From: Anaerocolumna aminovalerica
GTDB lineage: Bacteria > Bacillota > Clostridia > Lachnospirales > Lachnospiraceae
Direction: 5' to 3'
Assembly (NCBI RefSeq): GCF_900115365.1
Contig: NZ_FOWD01000019.1
Location: 1 to 64,000 of the forward strand
DNA length: 64,000 nt
Shown here: one piece after another, positions 1-7,782 of the stretch
Position numbering within the stretch: the stretch's first letter is position 1
How the letters are laid out: each line of letters opens with the position of its first letter
Made by a program: the position numbers and the translations under genes
The notes under the pieces: model-generated
Databases searched by the model: none
Told to the model about the DNA's origin: nothing
What the model saw: only the letters and a program-made list of their open reading frames with translations

Positions 1-159
1 TTAAATATCTATTCCAAAAGAATTAAAAGCCTTTTCGAAACCTCCAAAGTTCAATTTATACATTGAGGTAAAGTTGTGTATTGAAACTTGTATTTAATTT
101 AGTGCTTTAATTAATATTAACGATTCATTTAGTATACCCATGGACTTGTGTCAATAACG
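1..159. other. Non-coding, no feature recognised
   Basis: AT-rich sequence ahead of the insertion-sequence remnant. I see no supported reading frame, RNA gene or repeat in it. It may belong to the 3' region of a gene outside the window. Confidence 0.5.
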
Positions 160-810
160 TAGACACAAAAAGTTTAACTTTTGATGCCGCTTATGCTGCT
201 TCATTAGCAGCCTTCGGAGTCAAATAATTAATGGTATCATGAATCCTTTTTCTGTTGTACCAGGATTCAATATATTCAAATACAGCCTTACGGGCAGCAT
301 TGAAATCATTGTATTTATGATGATTGATCTCTTCCTTCTTTAGCATGGAATGGAAGGATTCAATACATGCATTATCATAAGGATTTCCTTTTCGGCTAAA
401 AGAATGAATAATACCTTTGAAAGACAGGTAATCCTCAAATATCCTACTGGTATACTGTGTGCCCAAATCGCTGTGCAGAATGATGCCTTCAATAACCTTT
501 ACATTTAAACATGCATTTTTAGCTGCCTGCATAGCCAATTCGGCTGTCATGGAAGTATCATAGGCATAACCAATAGAGTTGATTTCTTCTTTTTCTGATA
601 CTTTAACTGGAGATAGCTGCTTAATCCAACTATAAATCGTTACATTTGTGACGCCATATTCACTGCTCAAGTAGGAAACTGAACTACCTGAATTATACAG
701 ATCAACAATCTGTTGTTTGAATTCTTCCGAATAACGAGTACCGTTCTTGGACATTGTTTAACACACACCTTTCTATGAAACATTTTATCGTGTTAAACTT
801 TTTGTATCCA
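160..810 (-). mobile_element. Internally deleted IS3-family element
   Basis: About 650 bp bounded by near-perfect 19-bp inverted ends: 160-178 (TAGACACAAAAAGTTTAAC) and the complement of 792-810 (TGGATACAAAAAGTTTAAC), differing at two positions. Full IS3-family elements are about 1.2-1.5 kb with orfA and orfB in a -1 frameshift arrangement. Here one frame joins the start of OrfA to the end of OrfB. I see no clear 3-5 bp target duplication. The copy cannot transpose by itself because part of the catalytic domain is gone, but the ends look intact enough to be moved by a complete relative. Confidence 0.75.
191..754 (-). pseudogene. IS3-family OrfA-OrfB fusion remnant
   Basis: 187 codons. Residues about 1-50 are the OrfA helix-turn-helix (YSEEFKQQIVDLYNSG, then YGVTNVTIYSWIKQ). 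From about residue 60 the protein is the C-terminal part of an rve/DDE integrase: the second Asp lies in HSDLGTQYTS and the Glu in DNACIESFHSMLKKEE, ending with the family tail YNRKRIHDTINYLTP. The HTH_21 region and the segment carrying the first catalytic Asp (TDITY-type motif) are missing. The deletion is in frame, so a fusion protein could still be made and might bind the ends without cutting. Family is certain; any remaining activity is unlikely. Confidence 0.85.
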
Positions 811-934
811 TACTTATATACTAACACCACCCATTATATAACAACATAAAATTAATATCATGAATTAGTATGTACATTTTATTTACTGGTTTGTAAAATA
901 ATCGGTAGTAACAGCTTTGCTGACAACATAAATT

Positions 935-1127
935 GAACTCAGAAAGTGCTTTATAAGCTTTCGTAATGACTCTCATAAACTTTAAATTAGGATAACAGGG
1001 TGTATAGGATTGATTTTGCGTAATCCGGCCGACAGGGTAAGGTAGCAAAATCAATCCTATACACCCTGTTATCCTTGAACAATATAAATTGAGTCATTAT
1101 AAAGTTTATAAAGCACTTTCTGAGTTC
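935..1127. repeat. Long imperfect palindrome
   Basis: Outer arms 935-956 and 1106-1127 are perfect 22-nt complements. Inner arms 990-1019 and 1045-1074 are perfect 30-nt complements. The segments between them pair only partly, and the centre is a 25-nt GC-richer loop. Similarity continues weakly outward to about 911 and 1150. As RNA this would be a very stable hairpin ending just before the cad promoter. It could be a MITE-like element or the scar of an inverted duplication. No protein in it is convincing. Confidence 0.8.
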
Positions 1128-1189
1128 TTCACAAGCTTCAGGGCAAAGCGTACGTGCATTAGTAAGCTAAATTTTTATTTAAAAAAGTA

Positions 1190-1246
1190 TTGACAATTGA
1201 GCATGTACTCAACTATAATAAAATTAACAGTTGAACAACTATTCAA
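1190..1246 (+). promoter_or_regulatory. cad operon promoter with two operators
   Basis: The -35 box TTGACA (1190-1195) and -10 box TATAAT (1214-1219) are 18 bp apart. One imperfect inverted repeat, TTGAGCATGTACTCAA (1197-1212), fills the spacer. A second, TTGAACAACTATTCAA (1231-1246), lies just after the start point. The second contains TGAACAACTATTCA, very close to the 12-2-12 operator known for SmtB/CadC-type repressors. Repressor bound at either site would block polymerase, and metal binding would release it. Confidence 0.8.
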
Positions 1247-1276
1247 TTAATGTGAATAGAAGAAAGGGGTGTCTCT

Positions 1277-1651
1277 ATGGCGAAAAACGATACTATTTTC
1301 TGTGATTGTGATGTAATCCACGGCGATGTAGTTGAAGCTGTAAAAAAGAAAATGCCTGAGGAAGATATACTTTATGATCTATCGGATTTTTTCAAGGTTT
1401 TAGGTGACAGTACAAGAGTTAAAATCATGTGGGCCTTAGATGAAAGTGAAATGTGTGTTTGCGACTTAGCGGTTCTTTTAAATATGACAAAGTCAGCAAT
1501 ATCACACCAGCTAAGATCTCTGAAACAAGCGAATTTAGTGAAATTCAGAAGAGATGGAAAAGTAGTGTATTATTCACTTTCTGATGATCATGTAAAACAA
1601 ATATTTGAAAAAGGCTTAGAACATATAAGAGAAGAAGAGAACGAAGGGTAG
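1277..1651 (+). CDS. cadC: ArsR/SmtB-family metal-sensing repressor (CadC type)
   Basis: A winged-helix repressor of 124 residues, the usual CadC length. It should repress this operon and let go of DNA when it binds Cd, Pb or Zn. The N-terminal thiol pair is Cys9 and Cys11. The alpha-3 metal motif is Cys60-Val-Cys62-Asp, and DNA-recognition helices follow (MTKSAISHQLRSLKQANLV). A C-terminal Asp-x-His ... His-x-x-Glu pattern (about residues 104-118) matches the alpha-5 zinc site. The ATG is preceded by AAAGGGG. Two matching operators lie directly upstream, and an HMA protein and metal ATPase lie downstream in one operon. Confidence 0.9.
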   Translation: MAKNDTIFCDCDVIHGDVVEAVKKKMPEEDILYDLSDFFKVLGDSTRVKIMWALDESEMCVCDLAVLLNMTKSAISHQLRSLKQANLVKFRRDGKVVYYSLSDDHVKQIFEKGLEHIREEENEG

Positions 1652-1742
1652 ACAGAAACTTAAGAATCGTTTCTGTTTTTCCAAAAGTGTAATAAAAATA
1701 TTATAAAAATAAGGCGTTAAAGGGGCCGGAATCGAGGATATT

Positions 1743-1964
1743 ATGAAGAAGACATTTCGTTTAGAAGGTTTAGGATGTGCCAATTGTGCAGCAAAAATGG
1801 AAAGAGAAATTAATAAATTAGATGGAGTACAATCCGCTACTGTAAATTTTATGACTACAAAAATGGTACTTGAATGTGAAGATGATAAATTGGAGACTAT
1901 AGTACCGGCAGCAGAAAAGATCATTAAAAAAATTGAGCCTTCTGTGACTATGAAAAAAGCATAG
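1743..1964 (+). CDS. Heavy-metal-associated (HMA) domain protein
   Basis: 73 residues forming one ferredoxin-like HMA domain. The metal site is GLGCANCAAKME, with Cys12 and Cys15. It is the size of a free metallochaperone such as CopZ. Here it sits 91 bp after the repressor and 51 bp before a P-type ATPase that has no N-terminal HMA domain of its own, so it most likely does the job of the missing domain in trans by delivering metal to the pump. It is acidic toward the C-terminus (ECEDDKLETIV). Metal specificity cannot be read from the CxxC alone; the neighbours argue for Cd or Zn over Cu. Confidence 0.85.
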   Translation: MKKTFRLEGLGCANCAAKMEREINKLDGVQSATVNFMTTKMVLECEDDKLETIVPAAEKIIKKIEPSVTMKKA

Positions 1965-2015
1965 TATATAAAGCTTACGTCCAAATTCGTAGGCAATGGA
2001 AGCAGGGAGGTTAAT

Positions 2016-3860
2016 ATGAAAAAAAGACTTTGGCGTATTATAATTGGGGGAGTTGTCTTACTTGGGGCAGCTTTGCTTCCGATCAATAATCCATGGGTAA
2101 ATCTTGGATTATTTATCATAAGTTATATCATTGTAGGCGGGGATGTTGTATTAATGGCTTTAAGAAATATCATCAAAGGTAATGTATTTGACGAGAACTT
2201 CTTAATGAGCCTTGCAACCATTGGAGCCTTTTTTGTGGGAGAATATCCGGAAGCTGTTGCAGTTATGTTGTTTTATCAGGTTGGTGAATTGTTTCAAAGT
2301 TACGCAGTTGCCCAGTCCAGAAAATCTATATCCAGTTTAATGGATATTAGACCGGATTATGCAAATGTAAAACGAGGAGATGAAATTGCAACTGTAGATC
2401 CGGAGGAAGTACAAATCGGTGATGTTATACTAATTAAGCCGGGAGAAAAAGTTCCGCTGGACGGTAAGGTTATAGAAGGAAATTCTATGCTGGATACTAC
2501 AGCTTTAACCGGAGAATCCGTTCCCCGTGAAATAGAAACCGGAGATGACATTTTAAGCGGATGCATCAATATGAATGGTGTACTAACAGTTAAAGTTACG
2601 AAAGAATTCGGGGAATCCACTGTGAGTAAAATATTGGATTTAGTAGAGAATGCAAGCAGCAAAAAATCTAATTCCGAACGGTTCATTACCAGATTTGCCA
2701 GATATTATACACCAATTGTAGTAATTATTGCGGTAGTTCTTGCATTTGCACCGCCGCTGTTAATAAAAGGCCAGGAATTTAGTGACTGGATTTACAGAGC
2801 ATTAAGCTTCCTTGTAGTATCCTGTCCTTGTGCCCTTGTTATTTCCATTCCCCTTAGTTTCTTTGGAGGAATTGGAGGTGCTTCGAAAAAGGGCATTCTG
2901 GTTAAGGGAAGCAATTATCTGGAAGCCTTAGCCCAGACAGAAATAGTTGTGTTTGATAAAACCGGAACTTTAACTAAAGGTGTATTTACCGTACAAGAAG
3001 TGAAGCCACAGAATATTTCCAAAGAAGAACTGCTGGAATTAGCCGCCTTTGCAGAAAGCTACTCCAATCATCCTATTTCTCTATCCTTAAAAAATGCTTA
3101 TGGAAAAGATATAGATAATACGAGGATTGCTAATGTAGAGGAAGTATCAGGCCATGGTGTGGTTGCAGAGATTGATGGAAAGTCAGTAGCAGTAGGTAAT
3201 GCCAAATTAATGGATAAACAAAATGTTTCATATTCTAAAGAAGAATTAATTGGTACTGTTGTCCATGTTGCAGCAGACCACCAATATATGGGCTATATCC
3301 TTATTGCAGATGAATTAAAACCGGATGCTAAGAAAGCTATACAGGACTTAAAATCAGCCGGAATCAAAGAGCTGGTCATGTTAACCGGAGATAATAAAAT
3401 AGTTGCGGATAAAGTAGCAAAAGAGCTTGGAATAGACAAAGTATATTCTGAATTACTTCCAACAAATAAAGTTGAGAAGCTGGAAGAGATATTCCATTCA
3501 AAATCCCAAAAAGGAAAGTTAAGTTTTGTAGGTGATGGAATTAATGATGCCCCTGTACTGGCCCGTGCGGATATTGGCATGGCTATGGGTGGTCTGGGTT
3601 CTGATGCAGCCATAGAGGCGGCAGATATTGTTATTATGACAGATGAACCTTCCAAAATAGCAACTGCAATGAAAATCTCCAAGAAAACATTAACGATTGC
3701 AAATCAGAATACCATGTTTGCAATAGGAATAAAAATAATTGTACTTATATTAAGTGCTCTTGGATTCGCCACCATGTGGGCTGCAGTTTTTGCAGATGTA
3801 GGAGTTACGGTAATTGCTATTATAAACTCCTTTAGGGCATTAAATGTTAAAAAATTATAA
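2016..3860 (+). CDS. cadA: P1B-type Cd/Zn-exporting ATPase without HMA domain
   Basis: A membrane pump of 614 residues. Landmarks in order: actuator loop LTGES (about 165), membrane metal site SCPCALV (about 270), phosphorylation site DKTGT (Asp at about 314), SNHPIS of the nucleotide domain (about 350), and hinge GDGINDAP (about 506). The last membrane helix carries FADVGVTVIAIINSFRAL; this Asp, together with CPC, is the P1B-2 (Zn/Cd/Pb) signature. CadA proteins with fused HMA domains run to 700 residues or more; here that domain is encoded separately just upstream. A ribosome binding site AGGGAGG precedes the ATG. A strong terminator follows the gene, closing the operon. Confidence 0.92.
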   Translation: MKKRLWRIIIGGVVLLGAALLPINNPWVNLGLFIISYIIVGGDVVLMALRNIIKGNVFDENFLMSLATIGAFFVGEYPEAVAVMLFYQVGELFQSYAVAQSRKSISSLMDIRPDYANVKRGDEIATVDPEEVQIGDVILIKPGEKVPLDGKVIEGNSMLDTTALTGESVPREIETGDDILSGCINMNGVLTVKVTKEFGESTVSKILDLVENASSKKSNSERFITRFARYYTPIVVIIAVVLAFAPPLLIKGQEFSDWIYRALSFLVVSCPCALVISIPLSFFGGIGGASKKGILVKGSNYLEALAQTEIVVFDKTGTLTKGVFTVQEVKPQNISKEELLELAAFAESYSNHPISLSLKNAYGKDIDNTRIANVEEVSGHGVVAEIDGKSVAVGNAKLMDKQNVSYSKEELIGTVVHVAADHQYMGYILIADELKPDAKKAIQDLKSAGIKELVMLTGDNKIVADKVAKELGIDKVYSELLPTNKVEKLEEIFHSKSQKGKLSFVGDGINDAPVLARADIGMAMGGLGSDAAIEAADIVIMTDEPSKIATAMKISKKTLTIANQNTMFAIGIKIIVLILSALGFATMWAAVFADVGVTVIAIINSFRALNVKKL

Positions 3861-3870
3861 TCAGTTTATA

Positions 3871-3914
3871 AAGACGCTTTGCCGGATAACTATTTGTAGG
3901 GCAAAGCGTCTTTT
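3871..3914 (+). terminator. Terminator of the cad operon
   Basis: A 13-bp stem (AAGACGCTTTGCC with GGCAAAGCGTCTT) around a 15-nt loop, followed by TTTTG. It starts 10 nt after the ATPase stop codon. The right arm abuts the broken XRE frame on the other strand. Confidence 0.85.
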
Positions 3915-4029
3915 GTCCCATGTATAAACTTATTTCCCTTTGTGACACACCTTTACTTTGACGAAGCTGTGCTAAACGCTGGTAAAACAAATCCTCATAC
4001 GTTTTTGTCACCGCCTTTTCATCATCCAT
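3910..4029 (-). pseudogene. Truncated XRE-family regulator
   Basis: About 40 N-terminal codons of a short helix-turn-helix XRE regulator (YEDLFYQRLAQLRQSK, then GVSQREISLYMGQ). The frame then runs into the cad terminator and stops being protein-like. The remaining two-thirds of the HTH_3 domain is absent, and the break coincides with the terminator stem. The intact family is common in clostridia as a single-domain protein. The start has a purine-rich site upstream. This looks like a gene cut off where the cad operon was joined to the chromosome. Confidence 0.7.
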
Positions 4030-4120
4030 TGTATAGAGGACGCCCTTAAAATGAAAATATCAGTAATCATTTTAAGAACAATCCCCCCTTGACCGTAGAT
4101 TATGCTATACATTTCATATA

Positions 4121-4921
4121 TTATAGAGGTAAGTCTCTGTTCTTAAAAACATACAATCCCGAGGCATATAGAATAATCGCTAATATAATAAGAATAACAA
4201 AATTTATTCCATATCCCTCACCGTTTATAATCTTATCTGAGTCTAATAAGGTAAATAGGGTAAAATATTTTAAAAATTCAACGGATTCACCGGTATTGGA
4301 TAACATTTGCACTACTAGAAAAGCGACCGGTAAACCTGCGCCAAGTGCCAGTGAATTCTTTGTATCGTTAAATAAACAGGAAGCAAAGAAGCCAATTCCG
4401 GTTAAGGCAAAGTATAGCAGTAATGTATTGAGATTTAATAATAAAAATCCTTTAATATCCAGTTCATTAGGAAAGAGGTTTTCACTTACCAGTATTCCTA
4501 CTATTGTAACGATTCCAAGTAATAAGGTAATACTTATAAGCAGAAAGCCTGCCTGGGTTCTTGCTATTTTTCCTCTGGTATTGGGTGTAGAGAGCAAATA
4601 AGCCATAGAGCCTTTATCTACATGGGAGGCAATGCTGCGGTTTGCAACAATGATTACATAAATCATCGGCAGTAACAGTATTAAAAATCCATAAAAATAA
4701 GATGCCACAAATCCCAACAAGGTAGAACCTACATTAGAAAAACCCATTGCAGAAATTAATCCCTGTGGCAGTACTTTTAACATTTCATCTAATGTATCCT
4801 GCGTACTGGGGTCAAACATCTGGATAATTATTGGCAAATAAAGCATTAATACAGCAAGTATTATAATAAACACAACATAGTTTTGTTTTAAGGTTGCTTT
4901 GAATAAAGGTTTGCTGAACAT
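4121..4921 (-). CDS. ABC-2 type transporter permease
   Basis: 266 residues with about six hydrophobic segments: one near residues 14-33, two at about 60-95, and three from about 115 to the C-terminus. This is the usual architecture of an ABC2_membrane_3-like exporter permease. Its ATG overlaps the ATPase stop codon (TAATG), so the two are translationally coupled, with GGAGG inside the end of the ATPase gene. The substrate is unknown; TetR-controlled pairs of this kind often export drugs, peptides or lipids. The C-terminus ends in a short basic tail after the last helix. Confidence 0.85.
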   Translation of the reverse strand: MFSKPLFKATLKQNYVVFIIILAVLMLYLPIIIQMFDPSTQDTLDEMLKVLPQGLISAMGFSNVGSTLLGFVASYFYGFLILLLPMIYVIIVANRSIASHVDKGSMAYLLSTPNTRGKIARTQAGFLLISITLLLGIVTIVGILVSENLFPNELDIKGFLLLNLNTLLLYFALTGIGFFASCLFNDTKNSLALGAGLPVAFLVVQMLSNTGESVEFLKYFTLFTLLDSDKIINGEGYGINFVILIILAIILYASGLYVFKNRDLPL

Positions 4922-5844
4922 TATCTTACACCTCCCTGTTTTGTGGCATTTTCCTCTGTGATTGTTGAGCCGTAATATTGCATAAAGACCTCTTCCAGAC
5001 TATTTTTTTGTGTATCAAAATCAATTACGGTAAAGCCGCTTAAGGCTTCCATTAATCTTGTAACACTTCCCAATACATCAACTTTTGCGGAGGCTCCATC
5101 CAAGGTAATATTATCAAAACTATCGGTTTTGGCAAATGCACTGGCAGTAGCAGGACTGTCAAAGGTGATTAGATAGGATTTTCTCCGCTTTGTTTTCAGC
5201 ACATGTATGTCTTCCGTAGTAACTAATTCGCCTGCCCGGATAATACCGATCCGGTCACAGGTCTTTTCTATTTCTTCAAAGCTATGGGAGGACATAAGAA
5301 TGGTTTTGCCTTTTGCTTTTTCCTCTAATATTAAACCGGCAAAAATATTTTGCATCAGGGGGTCTAATCCGCTGGTTGGTTCATCTAATATAAGGACTTG
5401 GGGATCGTGCATAAATGCACAGATAATTCCTAGTTTTTGCTTCATACCTTTTGACATTTTGCGGATGGTTCCTTTGGTATCCAGTTGGAACTTTTCAATT
5501 AATGCATCACGGTAGGAGGTATTGGCCAGGCCCCTCATTTCACCCATAAATTTTAAAAAGTCCATACCTTTCATGCCATCAAAAAATGCTATCTCTGCCG
5601 GCAGGTAACCCAGATGTTTCATAATTTCAGCAGAATCTTTTCTGCAATCCATTCCAAGAATTTTTGCAGATCCGGTATCCGGTGTAAGAAAGCCCAACAG
5701 ATGCCTTATAGTTGTTGTTTTCCCTGCTCCATTTGGGCCAAGATAACCGAATACTTCTCCTTTTTCTACTGCAAATAATAAGTTAAATATGCCTTTGCGG
5801 TTTCCATAATCCTTTGTTATACCATTGATTTCAATGATTGACAT
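4921..5844 (-). CDS. ABC transporter ATP-binding protein (exporter)
   Basis: The nucleotide-binding subunit for the permease just downstream. From the chosen ATG at 5844 (MSIIEINGITKDYG) it has 307 residues; that start has AAAGGGG 10 nt upstream, and an earlier in-frame ATG at 5868 does not. Motifs: Walker A GPNGAGKTTT, Q-loop region, a degenerate signature MSKGMKQKLG, Walker B VLILDEPTSGLD, and the switch His in SSHSFEEI. About 80 C-terminal residues form the DUF4162-like tail common in ABC-2 exporters. It is co-transcribed with the TetR gene 32 bp upstream. Confidence 0.9.
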   Translation of the reverse strand: MSIIEINGITKDYGNRKGIFNLLFAVEKGEVFGYLGPNGAGKTTTIRHLLGFLTPDTGSAKILGMDCRKDSAEIMKHLGYLPAEIAFFDGMKGMDFLKFMGEMRGLANTSYRDALIEKFQLDTKGTIRKMSKGMKQKLGIICAFMHDPQVLILDEPTSGLDPLMQNIFAGLILEEKAKGKTILMSSHSFEEIEKTCDRIGIIRAGELVTTEDIHVLKTKRRKSYLITFDSPATASAFAKTDSFDNITLDGASAKVDVLGSVTRLMEALSGFTVIDFDTQKNSLEEVFMQYYGSTITEENATKQGGVR

Positions 5845-5876
5845 ATTGCAGATTCCCCTTTCATTCATTTAAATGA

Positions 5877-6527
5877 TTATAAATATTCAACTTTATAAAA
5901 GTTTTTTTGTAATAATTCCATGTAGGAGTCAAAGACTTGAAATATTTCAGTTAATTCCTCCGATGAAACAGCAGAGGACGGATTCATTTTTCTTTTCATA
6001 AGCAGTTGATTCATACAGCCTTCAGAACACCATATTACTAATTGGATTACCATTTGAGGATTTATGCCCTCTTTGAATTTGGAATAATCCAGATTCTCAT
6101 AAATTTTCAGAGTTTCTGTATTGGTGTATTTCTGATTTATTTTCTGTATCTCCTTTTGTACGGCTGGAGCGGTTTCTACATATGCTTTCATTAGAAAGGA
6201 ATACATATAGGGATATTTTACAGTCAAGTCAGTTTTGATGGCTTCTATTTTTTTTAACCGTTCAAAGAAATCAGTGTAAGCCATAAAATTAGTTTCATTT
6301 TCCATAGCTAACTGCTCCATTTTTTTGGTACAGTATGCATACAAGAATATAAAGAAGTTTTTCTTTGATTCAAAATAATAGAATAAACTGCCTTTAGATA
6401 TATCTGCAAGTTCCACAATTTTATCAATGGATGTTTTTACGTAACCATTTTCACTGAAAACGGAAAGACCGGCATTGATAATTTTCATTTTTTTATCTTC
6501 TTCTAACTTTTCAAAACGATCATACAA
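5877..6527 (-). CDS. TetR-family transcriptional repressor
   Basis: 216 residues. The N-terminal helix-turn-helix is typical (NAGLSVFSENGYVKTSIDKI, then ADISKGSLFYYFESKKNFF); the rest is a helical ligand-binding domain. It is the first gene of a three-gene operon with an ABC exporter, and three copies of a TTGACT-type palindrome lie upstream of it. The likely role is to repress its own operon until a ligand of the exporter binds. The ligand cannot be predicted from the sequence. A clear AAAGGAG lies upstream of the ATG. Confidence 0.9.
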   Translation of the reverse strand: MYDRFEKLEEDKKMKIINAGLSVFSENGYVKTSIDKIVELADISKGSLFYYFESKKNFFIFLYAYCTKKMEQLAMENETNFMAYTDFFERLKKIEAIKTDLTVKYPYMYSFLMKAYVETAPAVQKEIQKINQKYTNTETLKIYENLDYSKFKEGINPQMVIQLVIWCSEGCMNQLLMKRKMNPSSAVSSEELTEIFQVFDSYMELLQKNFYKVEYL

Positions 6528-6607
6528 GATTAGTAACTCCTTTCTGATTTAGGTAAAATAAATGGGAAAATAATAAATTATATATTCTTAATTTGGTAGT
6601 TTATTGG

Positions 6608-6692
6608 ATTGACTAATCTGGTCAAAAATAGACTATCACTTTAGACCAGATTAGTCAATGCTAAAAAATAAATGTTTGACTAAGCTAGTCAA
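6608..6692. promoter_or_regulatory. Triple TetR operator cluster
   Basis: Three related 17-bp palindromic sites: TTGACTAATCTGGTCAA (6609-6625), the complement of 6642-6658 (TTGACTAATCTGGTCTA), and TTGACTAAGCTAGTCAA (6676-6692, symmetric around a 3-bp centre). The first two also form a perfect 16-nt inverted repeat (6608-6623 with 6644-6659). Spacing between the first two centres is about three helical turns. The sites lie 80-165 bp upstream of the tetR start. A promoter for the operon is expected within or just after them on the minus strand. Confidence 0.75.
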
Positions 6693-6778
6693 GGTGAAAA
6701 ATGTATTACTGAAATAAGTATTTAATTGAGTATCCTTAATGCCAGGCTATTTAACATTAGAAAATATCTGGGAAAGAC

Positions 6779-6807
6779 TTGTGTAATCAATGCATTTCGA
6801 TTATAAT
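6779..6807 (+). promoter_or_regulatory. Promoter of the pyrKDE operon
   Basis: -35 TTGTGT (6779-6784), a 17-bp spacer and -10 TATAAT (6802-6807). The leader of about 80 nt has a small hairpin (TAATCA ... TGATTA, 6829-6849) but no long attenuator of the PyrR type that I can recognise. No PyrR gene is in the window. Confidence 0.6.
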
Positions 6808-6890
6808 AAGTAAGATTTCAGGGAACGTAATCATGAAACAGAATGATTAAAATAAATATTTATAAGAAGGAAATAAGGAGATGAGAAGCT

Positions 6891-7658
6891 ATGGCAGAGA
6901 CCTTTAAGAAAGCGGCTTTGATAACTTCAATTGAAAAGTTGACAGAGGATATCTATAGCATGTGGATTGAAGAGAAGGATATTGCGGCCAGTGCAAAACC
7001 GGGTCAGTTTATATCCTTGTATTGTAAAAGTGAGAACCGTTTACTTCCAAGGCCAATCAGCATATGTGAAATAGACAAAGAGAATGGATTGCTGCGATTG
7101 GTCTACCGTGTAGTTGGTAAAGGAACTGAAGAATTCTCAGAATATAAGGTATCTGATAGGATAGAAGTAATGGGACCTTTAGGCAATGGCTTCCATCCGG
7201 AAGGAAAGAAAGCAATACTTATCGGCGGAGGAATCGGTATACCCCCAATGTTAGAACTGGCAAAGCAATTATCTTGTGAAAAGCAGATAGTACTGGGTTA
7301 TAGGGATGTGACTTTCTTAAATGAAGATTTTAAGCCATATGGACAAGTCTATATAGCCACAGAAGATGGCAATGCAGGAACGAAAGGAAATGTAATAGAT
7401 GCCATAAAGGCGAATCATCTGGAAGGTGATATTATATATGCCTGCGGTCCTACTCCAATGCTTCGTGGTGTAAAAGCATTTGCTTTAGAAAAAGGTATCA
7501 AAGGGCAAATATCCATGGAAGAAAAGATGGCTTGCGGTATTGGTGCATGCTTAGCTTGTGTTTGTAAGTCAAAAGAAATTGACCATCATACTCAGGTTAA
7601 GAATAAGAGAATATGTAAAGACGGGCCGGTATTTTATGCAGAAGAAGTGGAATTGTAA
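6891..7658 (+). CDS. pyrK: Dihydroorotate dehydrogenase B, electron transfer subunit
   Basis: 255 residues, the family norm. PyrK carries FAD and a [2Fe-2S] cluster and passes electrons from dihydroorotate oxidation in PyrD to NAD+. Visible parts: the FAD-binding fold with RPISICE (about 55), the NAD-binding motif IGGGIGIPPML (about 111), and the C-terminal cluster with cysteines in ACGIGACLACVC plus a further Cys about 20 residues on (about 214-243). It is the first gene of pyrK-pyrD-pyrE, with a good promoter about 85 bp upstream. Pairing with PyrD marks a class 1B, NAD-linked enzyme. Confidence 0.95.
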   Translation: MAETFKKAALITSIEKLTEDIYSMWIEEKDIAASAKPGQFISLYCKSENRLLPRPISICEIDKENGLLRLVYRVVGKGTEEFSEYKVSDRIEVMGPLGNGFHPEGKKAILIGGGIGIPPMLELAKQLSCEKQIVLGYRDVTFLNEDFKPYGQVYIATEDGNAGTKGNVIDAIKANHLEGDIIYACGPTPMLRGVKAFALEKGIKGQISMEEKMACGIGACLACVCKSKEIDHHTQVKNKRICKDGPVFYAEEVEL

Positions 7659-7782
7659 CCGATAATAAGATTAAAATGAAAGAATAGGGCAAGTACATTT
7701 TCACAATAATCTATATAAATAAATATAGTATAGACTAGAAAGATTTATTATCCTCAGAATAGATAGGAGAGAAATTAAGAGA

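Noticed and set aside
821-1054. 77-codon minus-strand frame in the palindrome
   Set aside because: Made of palindrome sequence, no ribosome binding site, no recognisable protein pattern.
4089-4601. 170-codon plus-strand frame opposite the ABC-2 permease
   Set aside because: The minus-strand permease has clear membrane helices and coupled translation; the plus frame has no start signal.
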